This document shows, piece by piece, positions 56,833 to 64,000 of a stretch of DNA of 64,000 nucleotides. The notes under the pieces were generated by a model that was not told the DNA's origin, ran no database searches, and saw only the letters and a program-made list of their open reading frames with translations. Both the position numbers and the translations under genes were made by a program. The stretch's first letter is position 1. Each line of letters begins with the position of its first letter. The stretch is taken from assembly GCA_963840785.1 (NCBI GenBank), contig CAWJAF010000007.1, positions 433,233-497,232 on the forward strand, given 5' to 3'. This DNA comes from JALYOK01 sp963840785 (GTDB taxonomy: Bacteria; Pseudomonadota; Gammaproteobacteria; Burkholderiales; JALYOK01).

Positions 56833-56912
56833 ATGCCTGAAGACGCCCGCGGATACTGGGCCTGAAGCCATGCCACGCCAACAGGCAAGCGCCGCGCGGC
56901 TCCTGGCAAGGC
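56833..56912. repeat. Dispersed palindromic repeat, copy 2
   Basis: Diverged copy of the repeat at 54801-54882, starting GATGCCTGAAGACGCCCG and ending CCTGGCAAGGC. It sits directly after the VapC-like stop, as copy 1 sits directly after the SRPBCC stop. The palindromic arms are less perfect than in copy 1. Confidence 0.55.
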
Positions 56913-57374
56913 TCATGGCGAAATGAGCGAAAGGCGTGGAAAGTATGTCGAATACCCGGATGCATCTCGCGTGAGAACGCTGAGATTCGCCACTGCTGCA
57001 TGGGCGCCGATGAAGAAATCCGGCAGAGGCAACAGCCTTGCGCCGCCGCGGCGTTTGTAAAAGTTGAACGCTTTTGCCGCAAGCGCCGCGCACGTCCAAG
57101 GGAGATCGCTACGTTGAACATCGTAGACGTCGAGCAGCTCATCGAGCGCGGCGATATCCGGCCCTGGCACAAGTAGCTCCGTGTAAATAATCAGATTGAC
57201 GTGCAGCGGAGCGCGCTCGCCGCGCTGTTGAAGCTGTTCAACTGCCCAATCGTGCCAAGGGCTTGCCGGGTCGATACAGTCCACCCACACGTTGGTGTCA
57301 ACTAATACCCCGGCAGTGCCGTCGTAGCTGGCGAGTCTAGCGGCGGCCACGGCGCGGTTTTGCGGCAGCGTCAT
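56913..57374 (-). CDS. PIN-domain toxin, VapC-like
   Basis: A PIN-domain endoribonuclease of about 150 residues. The metal-binding acidic residues are seen in GVLVDTNVWVDCID, IIYTELLVPGP, LPLPDFFIGAHAA and SVLTRDASGY. The start is ATG 57374 or GTG 57350; either overlaps the end of the antitoxin gene, as usual for vapBC. Longer frames to 57533 run antisense to nothing useful and are not supported. Its stop abuts repeat copy 2. Confidence 0.85.
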   Translation of the reverse strand: MTLPQNRAVAAARLASYDGTAGVLVDTNVWVDCIDPASPWHDWAVEQLQQRGERAPLHVNLIIYTELLVPGPDIAALDELLDVYDVQRSDLPWTCAALAAKAFNFYKRRGGARLLPLPDFFIGAHAAVANLSVLTRDASGYSTYFPRLSLISP

Positions 57375-57624
57375 CGCCGCCACGAAGGAAGTCCATAATT
57401 TCCTGAGCGCCCAATTGCTTGAATTCCGGGCTGAGACTGCGGCGTACTTTCGCAGCAGCCGCGCGCAGCTTCGCACGCCTATCGCTTCGCACATTGCTGG
57501 CAACTGGAGTGATAATGATTTTGCCTCCGTCAAGGCTGAACGCCACCTCGCTACCCGGCGCTACGCCCGCCGCCGCGCGTATGTGCTTCGGGATTGTGAC
57601 TTGGCCCTTCTCAGTAACAAGCAT
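57337..57624 (-). CDS. AbrB/SpoVT-type antitoxin, VapB-like
   Basis: A 95-residue protein with an N-terminal swapped-hairpin AbrB domain (VTEKGQVTIPKHIRAAAG, then GSEVAFSLDGG) that should bind its own operator, and a C-terminal toxin-neutralising part (SPEFKQLGAQEIMDFLRGGDD). The stop lies inside the toxin gene start region. It begins a leftward toxin-antitoxin operon; stability modules of this kind occur in many integrons. Confidence 0.88.
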   Translation of the reverse strand: MLVTEKGQVTIPKHIRAAAGVAPGSEVAFSLDGGKIIITPVASNVRSDRRAKLRAAAAKVRRSLSPEFKQLGAQEIMDFLRGGDDAAAKPRRGRR

Positions 57625-57699
57625 GCTAGCCCTCTTAAAACGTAGTAGGAATTGGAAGTAGGAATCGTACCATAATAGTGATCAGAGTTTTGTAGGAGG

Positions 57700-57921
57700 T
57701 TATGGCAATAACAGTCGGTTTAGGCGTAACGACCCAGTAGGCGACTCTTTGCCCCCATCCCAATACCACTTGACCTTTTCGCCTTGACGCAGTGAGGCGC
57801 TACCTCTGGTAAACCAAAAATTACTTGTCTCCGCGGGATCGACGAAGGCGCGATAGACGTCAGATGGCGGGCGGCGAATGAGCATCTCGGCCCGCGCAAC
57901 AGGTGGAACGAATGTCGACAT
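57700..57921 (-). pseudogene. Truncated SRPBCC cassette gene
   Basis: From ATG 57921 the frame reads MSTFVPPVARAEMLIRRPPSD and ETSNFWFTRGSASL, an AHSA1-type SRPBCC N-terminus, but it ends after about 73 codons in unrelated sequence (TGSLRLNRLLLP) where 150 residues are expected. An AGGAGG site lies between the attC and the ATG. The break near 57745 includes a GTTACGCC motif, suggesting a deleted or recombined cassette. Confidence 0.65.
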
Positions 57922-57941
57922 GCGGATGCCTCCTATGTGAC

Positions 57942-58067
57942 GCCTAACGTTTGAGCTGAGCGGCGAGCGCCGGTGTGGCGCTTGGCCCGCGAGGCGGATG
58001 ATGACAGCGAGCGCCTCGCGGGCCAAGTGCCATGCCGGTGCGAGTCCGCTCGAGCGAAGGGTTAGGC
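57942..58067 (-). other. attC recombination site (intact)
   Basis: 126 bases bounded by GCCTAAC at 57942 and its inverted partner GTTAGGC at 58061-58067. Inner boxes GTTTGAGCTGAGCGG and CCGCTCGAGCG pair imperfectly, and a GC-rich loop fills the middle, so the bottom strand can fold into the hairpin recognised by integron integrases. It lies at the end of the lipoprotein cassette. Confidence 0.85.
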
Positions 58068-58182
58068 GTCACTGTGCGACGCCCGGCGCGGTGACACGCG
58101 TAGAAGCATGCCGCCTGACGTGCCTGCACAGAGGACCAGCGCATGCGACACTAAGACGGAGGCGACGGTCAACAACCACCGC

Positions 58183-58473
58183 CTACCGGGCTCCAGCACC
58201 GCTGCCGCCGAGAAATGCGGAGGCCCCTAGGAAGAAGCCGAAGTCGTACCAGCCACCCGAGTTCGGGAACGCATAGATTCTGTGCTCGGTGAAGATGCTC
58301 GCCACGAGCGAAAAGAAGATGAGAAAGCCATGGAGCAGACCCGAGAGGAAGCCTGGTGGATCATAGGCGGTGACTGGGGGTTGCGTTGCGCAGCCGGCCA
58401 AGACAAGGAGAACCGCGAGCGCCGCGACAACGCGACATTGGTGCCTGATGTATTGAGACGGCGCTGCGAACAC
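58183..58473 (-). CDS. Small cassette lipoprotein
   Basis: A protein of about 96 residues with lipobox VLLVLAGCATQ and a mature part with a membrane-like stretch (GLLHGFLIFFSLVASIF), YAFPNSGGWYDFGF and a glycine-rich end. I take the GTG at 58473 as start: an AGGAGG site lies eight bases upstream, between it and the attC core GTTAGGCGTC. The open frame continues upstream into the IS. Function unknown. Confidence 0.75.
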   Translation of the reverse strand: MFAAPSQYIRHQCRVVAALAVLLVLAGCATQPPVTAYDPPGFLSGLLHGFLIFFSLVASIFTEHRIYAFPNSGGWYDFGFFLGASAFLGGSGAGAR

Positions 58474-58497
58474 GACCTTCCTCCTGTGACGCCTAAC

Positions 58498-60290
58498 GAC
58501 GCTGTAGAAAAACCTCATTCGGAACGTGTGGTTCAGCATGACGTAGGATTGGTTGAAACGAAATGACCATTTTCATTTGTTGCCTTAGCTTTTTCGTACG
58601 CGTTAATTCCAATCGTCGATAGTCTTTATAAGGTAATTCGTGCGCTACCGAGGCAAGAATACATGCTCCTCGCTACGTTATATTGCATATCCGTGGTTCG
58701 CCAGTTTTTCAATATTATGCATCATGCAGTACAGCTTCCACTGTCCATCGACCTTGGTCTTTCCCCGAAGCGTAAAGCGGTGCAATCGCTTGTTGCCGCG
58801 CAGATTACCAAACACCGGCTCCACAGTCGCAAAGCGGCGCGAGATCATCCGTTTGCCGGTATCAGAATCGATCTTTAACTTCATCCGGTCAACATGATTT
58901 TCTTTGACATCACGTCTGCCCCGGAAGAAAGAAACCTGTCGTGTTTGTGTCTTCTCGGGGGTTCGTAAACATTCTTTGCGTCGGGCGCAGGGCACACAAT
59001 CCTGCTTGGCGCCGCTAAATTTCATCGCGACATATCCATTGATGGTGCAATTCGATCCATTGCTATAAAGATGCTTTCCTGCAGGGCAAACGCAGTGTGA
59101 GTGATCATCCGCCAATTGAAAGTCCGTCGGTTTGAAGCAGTTGGCGGTTTTTGCTTGAGTCACTTTGTTCCATAGCGGATCGGGCTTCGCAGTATGCACG
59201 ACTTGATCGGCATAGCGTTCATCGCGCTTGCGATAACCGTTGTCGGGGATATAAGCATTAATATGCTGTTCGCTCAGCGCCTTGAGATTGGCGTGCGAGT
59301 GATAGCCGGCATCGGCAGTAATCACGGTGCTGCCATTGCGTAGTGCGGCAGTGGCTTTGATCACAGGCAGTAGCAATTCCTGCTCTGAACCCGTGCCATG
59401 CGCCTGCGCATCGACGATGATTTGGGCCTGCTCATCGACGGTTGCCACACCGGTGTACCCTTGTATCACGCCTTTGCCAGTGGCCATCTTGGCTGATTCA
59501 TTGTCGGTGCGATTGGAGAGGCGAATGCGGCCCTTGCTGCCTTTGCGATCTTCCGAATTTAGCTTGAGCCAATCGCGCAGTTGCTGCGCTTCTTTTTGCA
59601 GGCGCTCTAGTTTCTGAGCGTCGCGTCGAATAAACACCTCATCGGTTGCTGCATAGTCAGCGCTTTGGTGTTTCTCCAGCATCCCTTGGGCGGCGGCTTC
59701 CATCCGGTCAACCTGGCGCTGGTAATCAGCGCGGGTACCGGATTTCGATTTGCTGGCGTTGGCTGGAAGTTTGACGCCATCAATGGCAAACATTTCGCGT
59801 CCGATTAAGCCTTGGCGGTCACATACGAGCAGAATTTGCGCAAACAGTTTGGCGACGAGATCGCCCATGTCGGCAACAAAAGCAGCCAGCGTGGTGAAGT
59901 GCGGTTGGTTGTCTCCGGAGACGGCGATAAACAGGATGTTCTCACGGCACGCGGCTTCGATCTTTCGGCTACTGTTTATGCCGCGGCTGTAGGCCAAGAG
60001 GATCACTTTAATAAGCACGGCCGGATCGAAGGCGGATGCGCCGTCAACATCATTCTTATAGCGTGCGTGGAACGCGGAAAGATCGAGTTCATGATCGACC
60101 AGGTGGCACAACGCGTATTCAAAACTGCCCGGCAAAACTTGCCGATCAAAATCCACCGGCAGCAATTTTAAGCCTTTATGTATAGGTTTGAATCGCGCCA
60201 TTTCCGTACTCACTTCTAGTCTGATCGTGGCGAAATTATCGCAGATCAGGCGATGAATATTTGACGAGATTTAGGTTTTTCTACAGCCTC
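58498..60290. mobile_element. IS1182-family insertion sequence
   Basis: A 1.8 kb element with terminal inverted repeats GCTGTAGAAAAACCT at 58501-58515 and 60273-60287, extendable outward to 18 bases with one mismatch. It carries one transposase gene. The flanks suggest a three-base duplication, AAC at 58495-58497 and 60291-60293. It sits in an attC, which is a strong hairpin. Confidence 0.85.
58678..60213 (-). CDS. IS1182 family transposase
   Basis: A 511-residue DDE transposase. The N-terminal part matches DUF772 (DGASAFDPAVLIKVILLAYSRG), followed by the first Asp region FAIDGVKLPANASK, a coiled linker, the second Asp in TVITADAGYHSHANL and the Glu region near RFATVEPVFGNLRGNK. A cysteine-rich patch (CVCPAGK, CVPCARRKEC) is typical of the family. 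The frame is uninterrupted, so the enzyme may still be active. Confidence 0.93.
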   Translation of the reverse strand: MSTEMARFKPIHKGLKLLPVDFDRQVLPGSFEYALCHLVDHELDLSAFHARYKNDVDGASAFDPAVLIKVILLAYSRGINSSRKIEAACRENILFIAVSGDNQPHFTTLAAFVADMGDLVAKLFAQILLVCDRQGLIGREMFAIDGVKLPANASKSKSGTRADYQRQVDRMEAAAQGMLEKHQSADYAATDEVFIRRDAQKLERLQKEAQQLRDWLKLNSEDRKGSKGRIRLSNRTDNESAKMATGKGVIQGYTGVATVDEQAQIIVDAQAHGTGSEQELLLPVIKATAALRNGSTVITADAGYHSHANLKALSEQHINAYIPDNGYRKRDERYADQVVHTAKPDPLWNKVTQAKTANCFKPTDFQLADDHSHCVCPAGKHLYSNGSNCTINGYVAMKFSGAKQDCVPCARRKECLRTPEKTQTRQVSFFRGRRDVKENHVDRMKLKIDSDTGKRMISRRFATVEPVFGNLRGNKRLHRFTLRGKTKVDGQWKLYCMMHNIEKLANHGYAI

Positions 60291-60415
60291 AACGTTCGAG
60301 CTAACCGGGCGACAACGGTGGGACGCCAGGCCCGGGCTGGCGAAAATGTACCGCGTACCGCCAGGCCGGGCCTGGTGGCCTGCCGTTGGTGCTCCGGTTG
60401 AGCGAGGGGTTAGGC
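60291..60415 (-). other. attC recombination site, larger part (interrupted by the IS)
   Basis: The inner boxes and the right core GTTAGGC (60409-60415) of an attC whose left core GCCTAAC lies at 58491-58497 on the other side of the IS. Joining the two and dropping one AAC gives a complete site of about 129 bases with complementary arms such as GTTCGAGCTAACCGG and CCGGTTGAGCG. The DMP19 stop codon is within the right core. Confidence 0.85.
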
Positions 60416-60904
60416 CGCACTCGCGAAAGCGCCGCGGTTGGCTCGAACATAAGACAAACGATCAGCATCCGACCAGAAGCCAATAGCTTCAAGGCCCTTA
60501 TCGAGGTCGGAGAGCGCGTTGTCGAGGAAGTAATCGGAGAGAGCGGGCTCGTTGCCGGGTTTGACTTCGGGCAAGGTTTGCACCTCGGTTTGGAATATTG
60601 CCAGCGCTTCGCGAATCCGATCCGCGACTTGGGGCTTTCCAAGCGCCTCAAACGCAAGCGCTCCGGGCTCGAGGTAGTCAGGAATGTTAAGGACCGCCTG
60701 GGCAAAACCTCCGTTTCCTACCTCCCACTCCACGTAGCGAGATGCGTAGTAGTTCCTGGCTACTTCAGACAAACCCGCAAGATCGGCGGTAGAGGTCACT
60801 TGATCGCAAAGCGCCAGCCAAAGAGCATCGTCGAAGTCTGCATCTGACGCGAATTCGCCGGCGGTGTCTTTGGCGATGATGGATGACAGAGAAGGTGTCG
60901 GCAT
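60410..60904 (-). CDS. DMP19/DUF4375-like cassette protein
   Basis: A 164-residue protein. The central YVEWEVGNGGFAQAVLNIPDYL matches the DMP19/DUF4375 core, and LSDYFLDNALSDLDKGLEAIG is the acidic second half. Family members are found among immunity-type and defence-linked proteins; the function here is unknown. The gene reads away from attI, as first-cassette genes do, and its TAA stop overlaps the attC core GCCTAAC. Confidence 0.8.
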   Translation of the reverse strand: MPTPSLSSIIAKDTAGEFASDADFDDALWLALCDQVTSTADLAGLSEVARNYYASRYVEWEVGNGGFAQAVLNIPDYLEPGALAFEALGKPQVADRIREALAIFQTEVQTLPEVKPGNEPALSDYFLDNALSDLDKGLEAIGFWSDADRLSYVRANRGAFASAA

Positions 60905-61037
60905 GTGCGGCCAAAGGTGAAGTAGCCATCGTAACGGATGGGAAACAATAGATCGAGATGATATATCTTATCGTGTGGTAGCACAGGAGTACTTTGATGT
61001 TAATAGATTAACGTATTTTCGTGCATCCTAAAACGTT
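60905..61037. promoter_or_regulatory. Presumed attI and divergent promoter region
   Basis: The 133 bases between the first cassette gene (leftward) and intI (rightward) should contain attI, the intI promoter and possibly the cassette promoter Pc. AT-rich hexamer-like stretches occur near 60960-60980 and 61003-61018. I could not identify a canonical GTTRRRY core for attI. Confidence 0.45.
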
Positions 61038-62010
61038 GTGACCATTTCGACTTCTCAGCCGAAGCTTCTTGACCAAGTCCGTGGCAAAATCCGCGTGAAG
61101 CATTACAGCATTCGCACCTAGCAGGCGTATGTCGATTGGATTAAACGCTTCATTATTCATTTTGACAAGCGTCATCTGCGTGATTTGGGTGCGGCGGAGG
61201 TCGAGGCGTTTCTGACGCATCTCGCGGTCGAAGGACGCGTCGCCGCATCGACGCAGAATCAAGCCAAGAGCGCGATCTTGTTTCTCTACCGCGAGGTGCT
61301 GGAGCAGGAACTTCCTTGGCTGGACAATGTTCGCAGGCTCGACAGCCGCAGCGCCTGCCGGTTGTTTTAACGCAAACAGAGGTTCAAGCGTTGCTGTCGC
61401 GTTTGACGGATACCCATTGGCTGATCGCGAGCTTGCTATATGGTACTGGCATGCGGGTTTTGGAAGTGGCGCGTCTGCGTGTGAAAGATATTGAATTTTC
61501 GCGCAAGGAAATTTTGGTGCGCGATGACAAGGGTTACAAAGATCGTGTGACAACGTTGCCCGCGGTGTTGGTGAATGCGCTCAAGGCGCATTTGAAACGC
61601 GTGCAAGAATTGCACGAGAAAGAGTTGGCGGAGGGTTTCGGCAATGGCTATTTGCCTTATGCGTTGGAGAAAAATATCCGACCGCGGCGGTGGAGTGGAT
61701 GTTGCAGTACGTGTTTCCCGTCGTGAAGCGTTCGGTCGATCCGCGCTCGGGCGAGGAACGGCGACATCATGTGCAGGATCAGGCAATTCAGCGTGCGATC
61801 AAACAAGCCACACGCGATTCGAACTTAACGAAGCCCGCGACGCCGCACACCTTGCGCCATTCGTTCGCGACGCATTTGCTTCAAGGCGGATATGACATTC
61901 GCACGGTGCAGGAATTGCTTGGCCATAAAAATGTGGCCACGACGATGATTTATACCCATGCGCTGAATAAGGGCGGCAAGGGCGTGACCAGTCCGTTGGA
62001 TATTTTGTGA
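61038..62010 (+). pseudogene. intI: Integron integrase IntI, broken
   Basis: A tyrosine recombinase recognisable as IntI: KLLDQVRGKIRVKHYSIRT, then GAAEVEAFLTHLAVEGRVAAS at the core-binding end; LLYGTGMRVLEVARLRVKD with the first catalytic Arg; the IntI-specific insert around YLPYALEK; HTLRHSFATHLL with HxxR; and TTMIYTHALNKGG with the nucleophile Tyr. Three lesions break it: TAG at 61119-61121 in place of the usual GAG Glu, a lost base near 61332, and a lost A in a run at about 61671. The other residues are well conserved, so it is either recently dead or partly misread. Confidence 0.88.
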
Positions 62011-62109
62011 GCGATAGCCGATCCATCAGGATTTTGGGCCAACTACCATGGCCGCGCGAATCAGGTATAATTCATGGCTTTTCCAATTGCAGGTTTAGAA
62101 AGGAGTTTC

Positions 62110-62322
62110 ATGCCGACCGTACGTGTAAAAGAAAATGAGCCGTTTGATGTTGCTCTGCGCCGCTTCAAGCGCGCTGTTGAAAAGACTGGATTGTTGACCG
62201 AACTTCGCGCTCGCGAATTCTACGAAAAGCCCACGACCGAACGTAAACGCAAACTCGCCGCTGCCGTGAAGCGCCGCTATAAGCGCCTGCGCAGCCAAAT
62301 GTTGCCGCCGAAACTGTTTTGA
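62110..62322 (+). CDS. rpsU: Ribosomal protein S21
   Basis: A 70-residue basic protein of the small subunit, starting MPTVRVKENEPFDVALRRFK and ending in a Lys/Arg-rich tail (KRRYKRLRSQMLPPKLF). AGGAG at 62101-62105 precedes the ATG. It starts the classical rpsU-yqeY-dnaG cluster. Confidence 0.97.
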   Translation: MPTVRVKENEPFDVALRRFKRAVEKTGLLTELRAREFYEKPTTERKRKLAAAVKRRYKRLRSQMLPPKLF

Positions 62323-62389
62323 TTTTGGTGGGAGTCGGATCTACTAAAAACCCGATAACCACCTAAAACCCCCACAGCCGTCCCTAATC

Positions 62390-62836
62390 ATGTCCCTCAA
62401 AGATCAAATCACGGAAGACATGAAATCCGCGATGCGCGCGAAGAATAGCGAACACCTCTCGGCGATCCGCATGCTGCTCGCGGCGCTGAAGCAGCGCGAG
62501 GTGGATGAGCGCATCATCTTGACCGATCCAGATGTCATTGCTGTGACGGAAAAGTTGATCAAACAGCGCCGCGATTCCATCGCGCAATACGAGGCGGCGA
62601 ATCGCCAAGATTTAGCCGACAAAGAAAAAGCCGAACTCGCGATTTATCAAGCCTATATGCCACAAGCCTTTAGTGATGCGGATGTCGAGGCGGCCGTCGC
62701 CGCAGCCATCGCCGCCAGCGGCGCGGCAGGGATCAAAGACATGGCCAAAGTCATGGCCCAACTCAAACCGAAACTCGCCGGCCGTGCCGATATGGGCAAG
62801 GTTTCCAGTATCGTCAAAGCCAAACTCTCGGGCTAA
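62390..62836 (+). CDS. yqeY: GatB/YqeY domain-containing protein
   Basis: A 148-residue helical protein of the GatB/Yqey family: MSLKDQITEDMKSAMRAKNSEHL, IRMLLAALKQREVDER and IKDMAKVMAQLKPKLAGRADMGK are characteristic. It resembles the tRNA-binding tail of the amidotransferase GatB, but its own role is not settled. It sits between rpsU and dnaG as in many proteobacteria. Confidence 0.93.
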   Translation: MSLKDQITEDMKSAMRAKNSEHLSAIRMLLAALKQREVDERIILTDPDVIAVTEKLIKQRRDSIAQYEAANRQDLADKEKAELAIYQAYMPQAFSDADVEAAVAAAIAASGAAGIKDMAKVMAQLKPKLAGRADMGKVSSIVKAKLSG

Positions 62837-62879
62837 TCTCCCTGCCTGATCCGGTCGCTTCTCTTTATAATGAAGCGCT

Positions 62880-64000
62880 ATGATTCCGCCGGACTTTATT
62901 CAAACTTTGTTGGGTCGCGTTGACATTGTCGACGTGATCGACAGCCAAGTTCATCTCAAGAAATCCGGCGCAAATTTCGTTGCCTGTTGCCCTTTCCACA
63001 ACGAAAAAACCCCCTCGTTTTCCGTCAGCCAGACGAAGCAGTTTTACCATTGTTTCGGCTGCGGCGCGCACGGGACAGCCCTGGGTTTTTTGATGGAATA
63101 CAACGGCTTGCCGTTTGTCGATGCGGTTAAGCAATTGGCCGAAAGTGTCGGTCTTCAAGTCCCGCAAGTCGAAAACAAAGAGGCCGATGCGCGCCGCAAA
63201 GATGGCGTGGACTTATCGGCAATTTTGAGTGAGGCGGTGAAATACTATCGCGCACAGCTTAAGGATTCGCCAAAGGCGATCGAGTATCTCAAGCGCCGCG
63301 GCCTTTCGGGCAGATCGCGGCGCGATTTGGCATCGGTTACGCGCCGGACGGCTGGCAAAATCTCGCGGCCGCTTTCCCGGAATATGAATCGAAAACCTTG
63401 GTGACGGCCGGCTTGGTGATCGAAGGCGATAGTGGCAAGCGCTACGACCGTTTTCGCGATCGGGTGATGTTTCCCATTTGGAATCAACGCAATGAAGTTA
63501 TTGGCTTCGGCGGACGGGTGCTCGATAAAGGTGAGCCGAAGTACTTGAATTCCCCGGAGACGCCGGTGTTCGAAAAAGGCCGCGAGCTGTACGGTTTGAC
63601 TCAGGCGATGAAGGCAATTCGCGTCGCCGGTAAAGTCATCGTGGTTGAAGGTTATATGGACGTGGTCGCCCTGGCCCAACATGGCGTGGAATATGCCGTT
63701 GCAACTCTCGGCACGGCGACCTCAGCGACCCATCTTCAGCGCCTTTCGCGGCTGTCGGACCATGTAATTTTCTGTTTTGACGGCGATGCGGCGGGTCGCC
63801 GTGCGGCGTGGCGCGCACTGGAAATCAGCTTGCCGCATGTAACCGACGGCAAGGAAATCGGCTTCTTGTTCTTGCCCAATGAACACGATCCCGATAGCTA
63901 CGTCCGCGACCATGGCCGCGAAAAATTTGAGGAAGTGCTCACTCACGCCATTCCCCTATCCGCTTATTTAGTCCAAGAGTTGCAGCAGGGTCAAGATTTG
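62880..64000 (+). CDS. dnaG: DNA primase, frameshifted and cut by the window end
   Basis: DnaG synthesises replication primers. The zinc-binding CHC2 domain (CCPFHNEKTPSFSVS; YHCFGCGAHG) is followed by the catalytic core: GIGYAPDGW, then the Toprim acidic residues in VIVVEGYMDV and FCFDGDAAGRRAA. One frame runs from the start to about 63310, and a second, shifted by one, continues to the end of the window. Restoring one G in the run near 63308-63310 joins them as LSGQIAARFG, as expected. Since dnaG is essential, a sequence error is likely. Confidence 0.93.

Larger units (their letters stand above)
57700..62010. mobile_element. Small chromosomal integron, partly degenerate
   Basis: An integron platform made from a broken intI (61038-62010, plus strand), a presumed attI just upstream, and leftward cassettes: a DMP19 protein, a lipoprotein and a truncated SRPBCC gene, each followed by an attC. 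An IS1182-family element interrupts the first attC. The right edge adjoins rpsU. The left edge is not sharply defined, and the leftward genes from 54.2 to 57.6 kb may be old cassettes that have lost their attC sites. Confidence 0.75.

Noticed and set aside
54224..57624. attC sites between the SnoaL, SRPBCC, GFA, VOC and VapBC genes
   Set aside because: I found no GCCTAAC/GTTAGGC pairs with inner boxes in this stretch, so I do not call these genes cassettes, only possible relics.
57998..58566. Plus-strand frames across attC and the lipoprotein
   Set aside because: They run through the attC hairpin and opposite the lipoprotein gene, which has a lipobox and ribosome site.
1..64000. CRISPR arrays, rRNA genes, prophage modules
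   Set aside because: No regularly spaced direct repeats, no rRNA-like sequence and no phage structural genes were seen.

Overview
The window looks like a contig from an uncultivated proteobacterium, most likely betaproteobacterial. I infer this from gene content (dksA, DUF1178, a Nudix-ThiE fusion, DUF815 ATPase next to argJ, a TssQ-type lipoprotein, UPF0114, class I fumarase, the rpsU-yqeY-dnaG block); it is not a database result. Nearly all intact genes have clear proteobacterial homologues and moderate GC.

Layout. 0-4.6 kb: a GST, a small unknown gene, then a leftward block argJ / DUF815 ATPase / Nudix-ThiE. 4.7-12.7 kb is an accessory island. A leftward pair encodes a caspase-like protease and an 1849-residue protein with two alpha/beta-hydrolase-like regions, a CHAT caspase-like protease domain and TPRs. 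A divergent pair encodes a NYN/PIN-like RNase and an HNH nuclease. This is the best candidate for an undescribed system. 12.8-30 kb holds metabolic and regulatory genes: D-aminoacylase-like amidohydrolase, tRNA-Leu(UAA), a diguanylate cyclase, dehydrogenases, an exported intradiol dioxygenase, dksA, cytochrome b561, a PQQ dehydrogenase with a DxD lanthanide-type signature and a diheme cytochrome c, a TssQ-like lipoprotein, a PobA-like hydroxylase and a broken chemoreceptor tail. 30-43 kb: pyruvate carboxylase, an unusual Mur-ligase/peptidyl-tRNA-hydrolase fusion, secA, an enoyl-CoA hydratase, UPF0114, fumarase and murI.

43.1-48.4 kb is a multi-output signalling operon (CHASE2 hybrid histidine kinase, Hpt protein, REC-adenylate cyclase, REC-Ser/Thr kinase), followed by mfd, serB and an M48 protease. 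This stretch is full of single-base frameshifts, mostly one-base insertions. Because they also hit mfd and serB, and one lies in the essential gene dnaG, most are probably sequence errors rather than real decay.

54.2-62.0 kb is a small chromosomal integron and its fossil flank. A broken intI lies on the plus strand just upstream of rpsU, with leftward cassettes (a DMP19/DUF4375 protein, a small lipoprotein, a truncated SRPBCC gene) separated by two attC sites. An IS1182-family element sits in one attC; removing it and one copy of an AAC duplication restores the attC. To the left lie a VapBC-like toxin-antitoxin pair and VOC, GFA, SRPBCC and SnoaL-like genes, all leftward like the cassettes. 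The window ends in rpsU, yqeY and a dnaG that runs off the edge.
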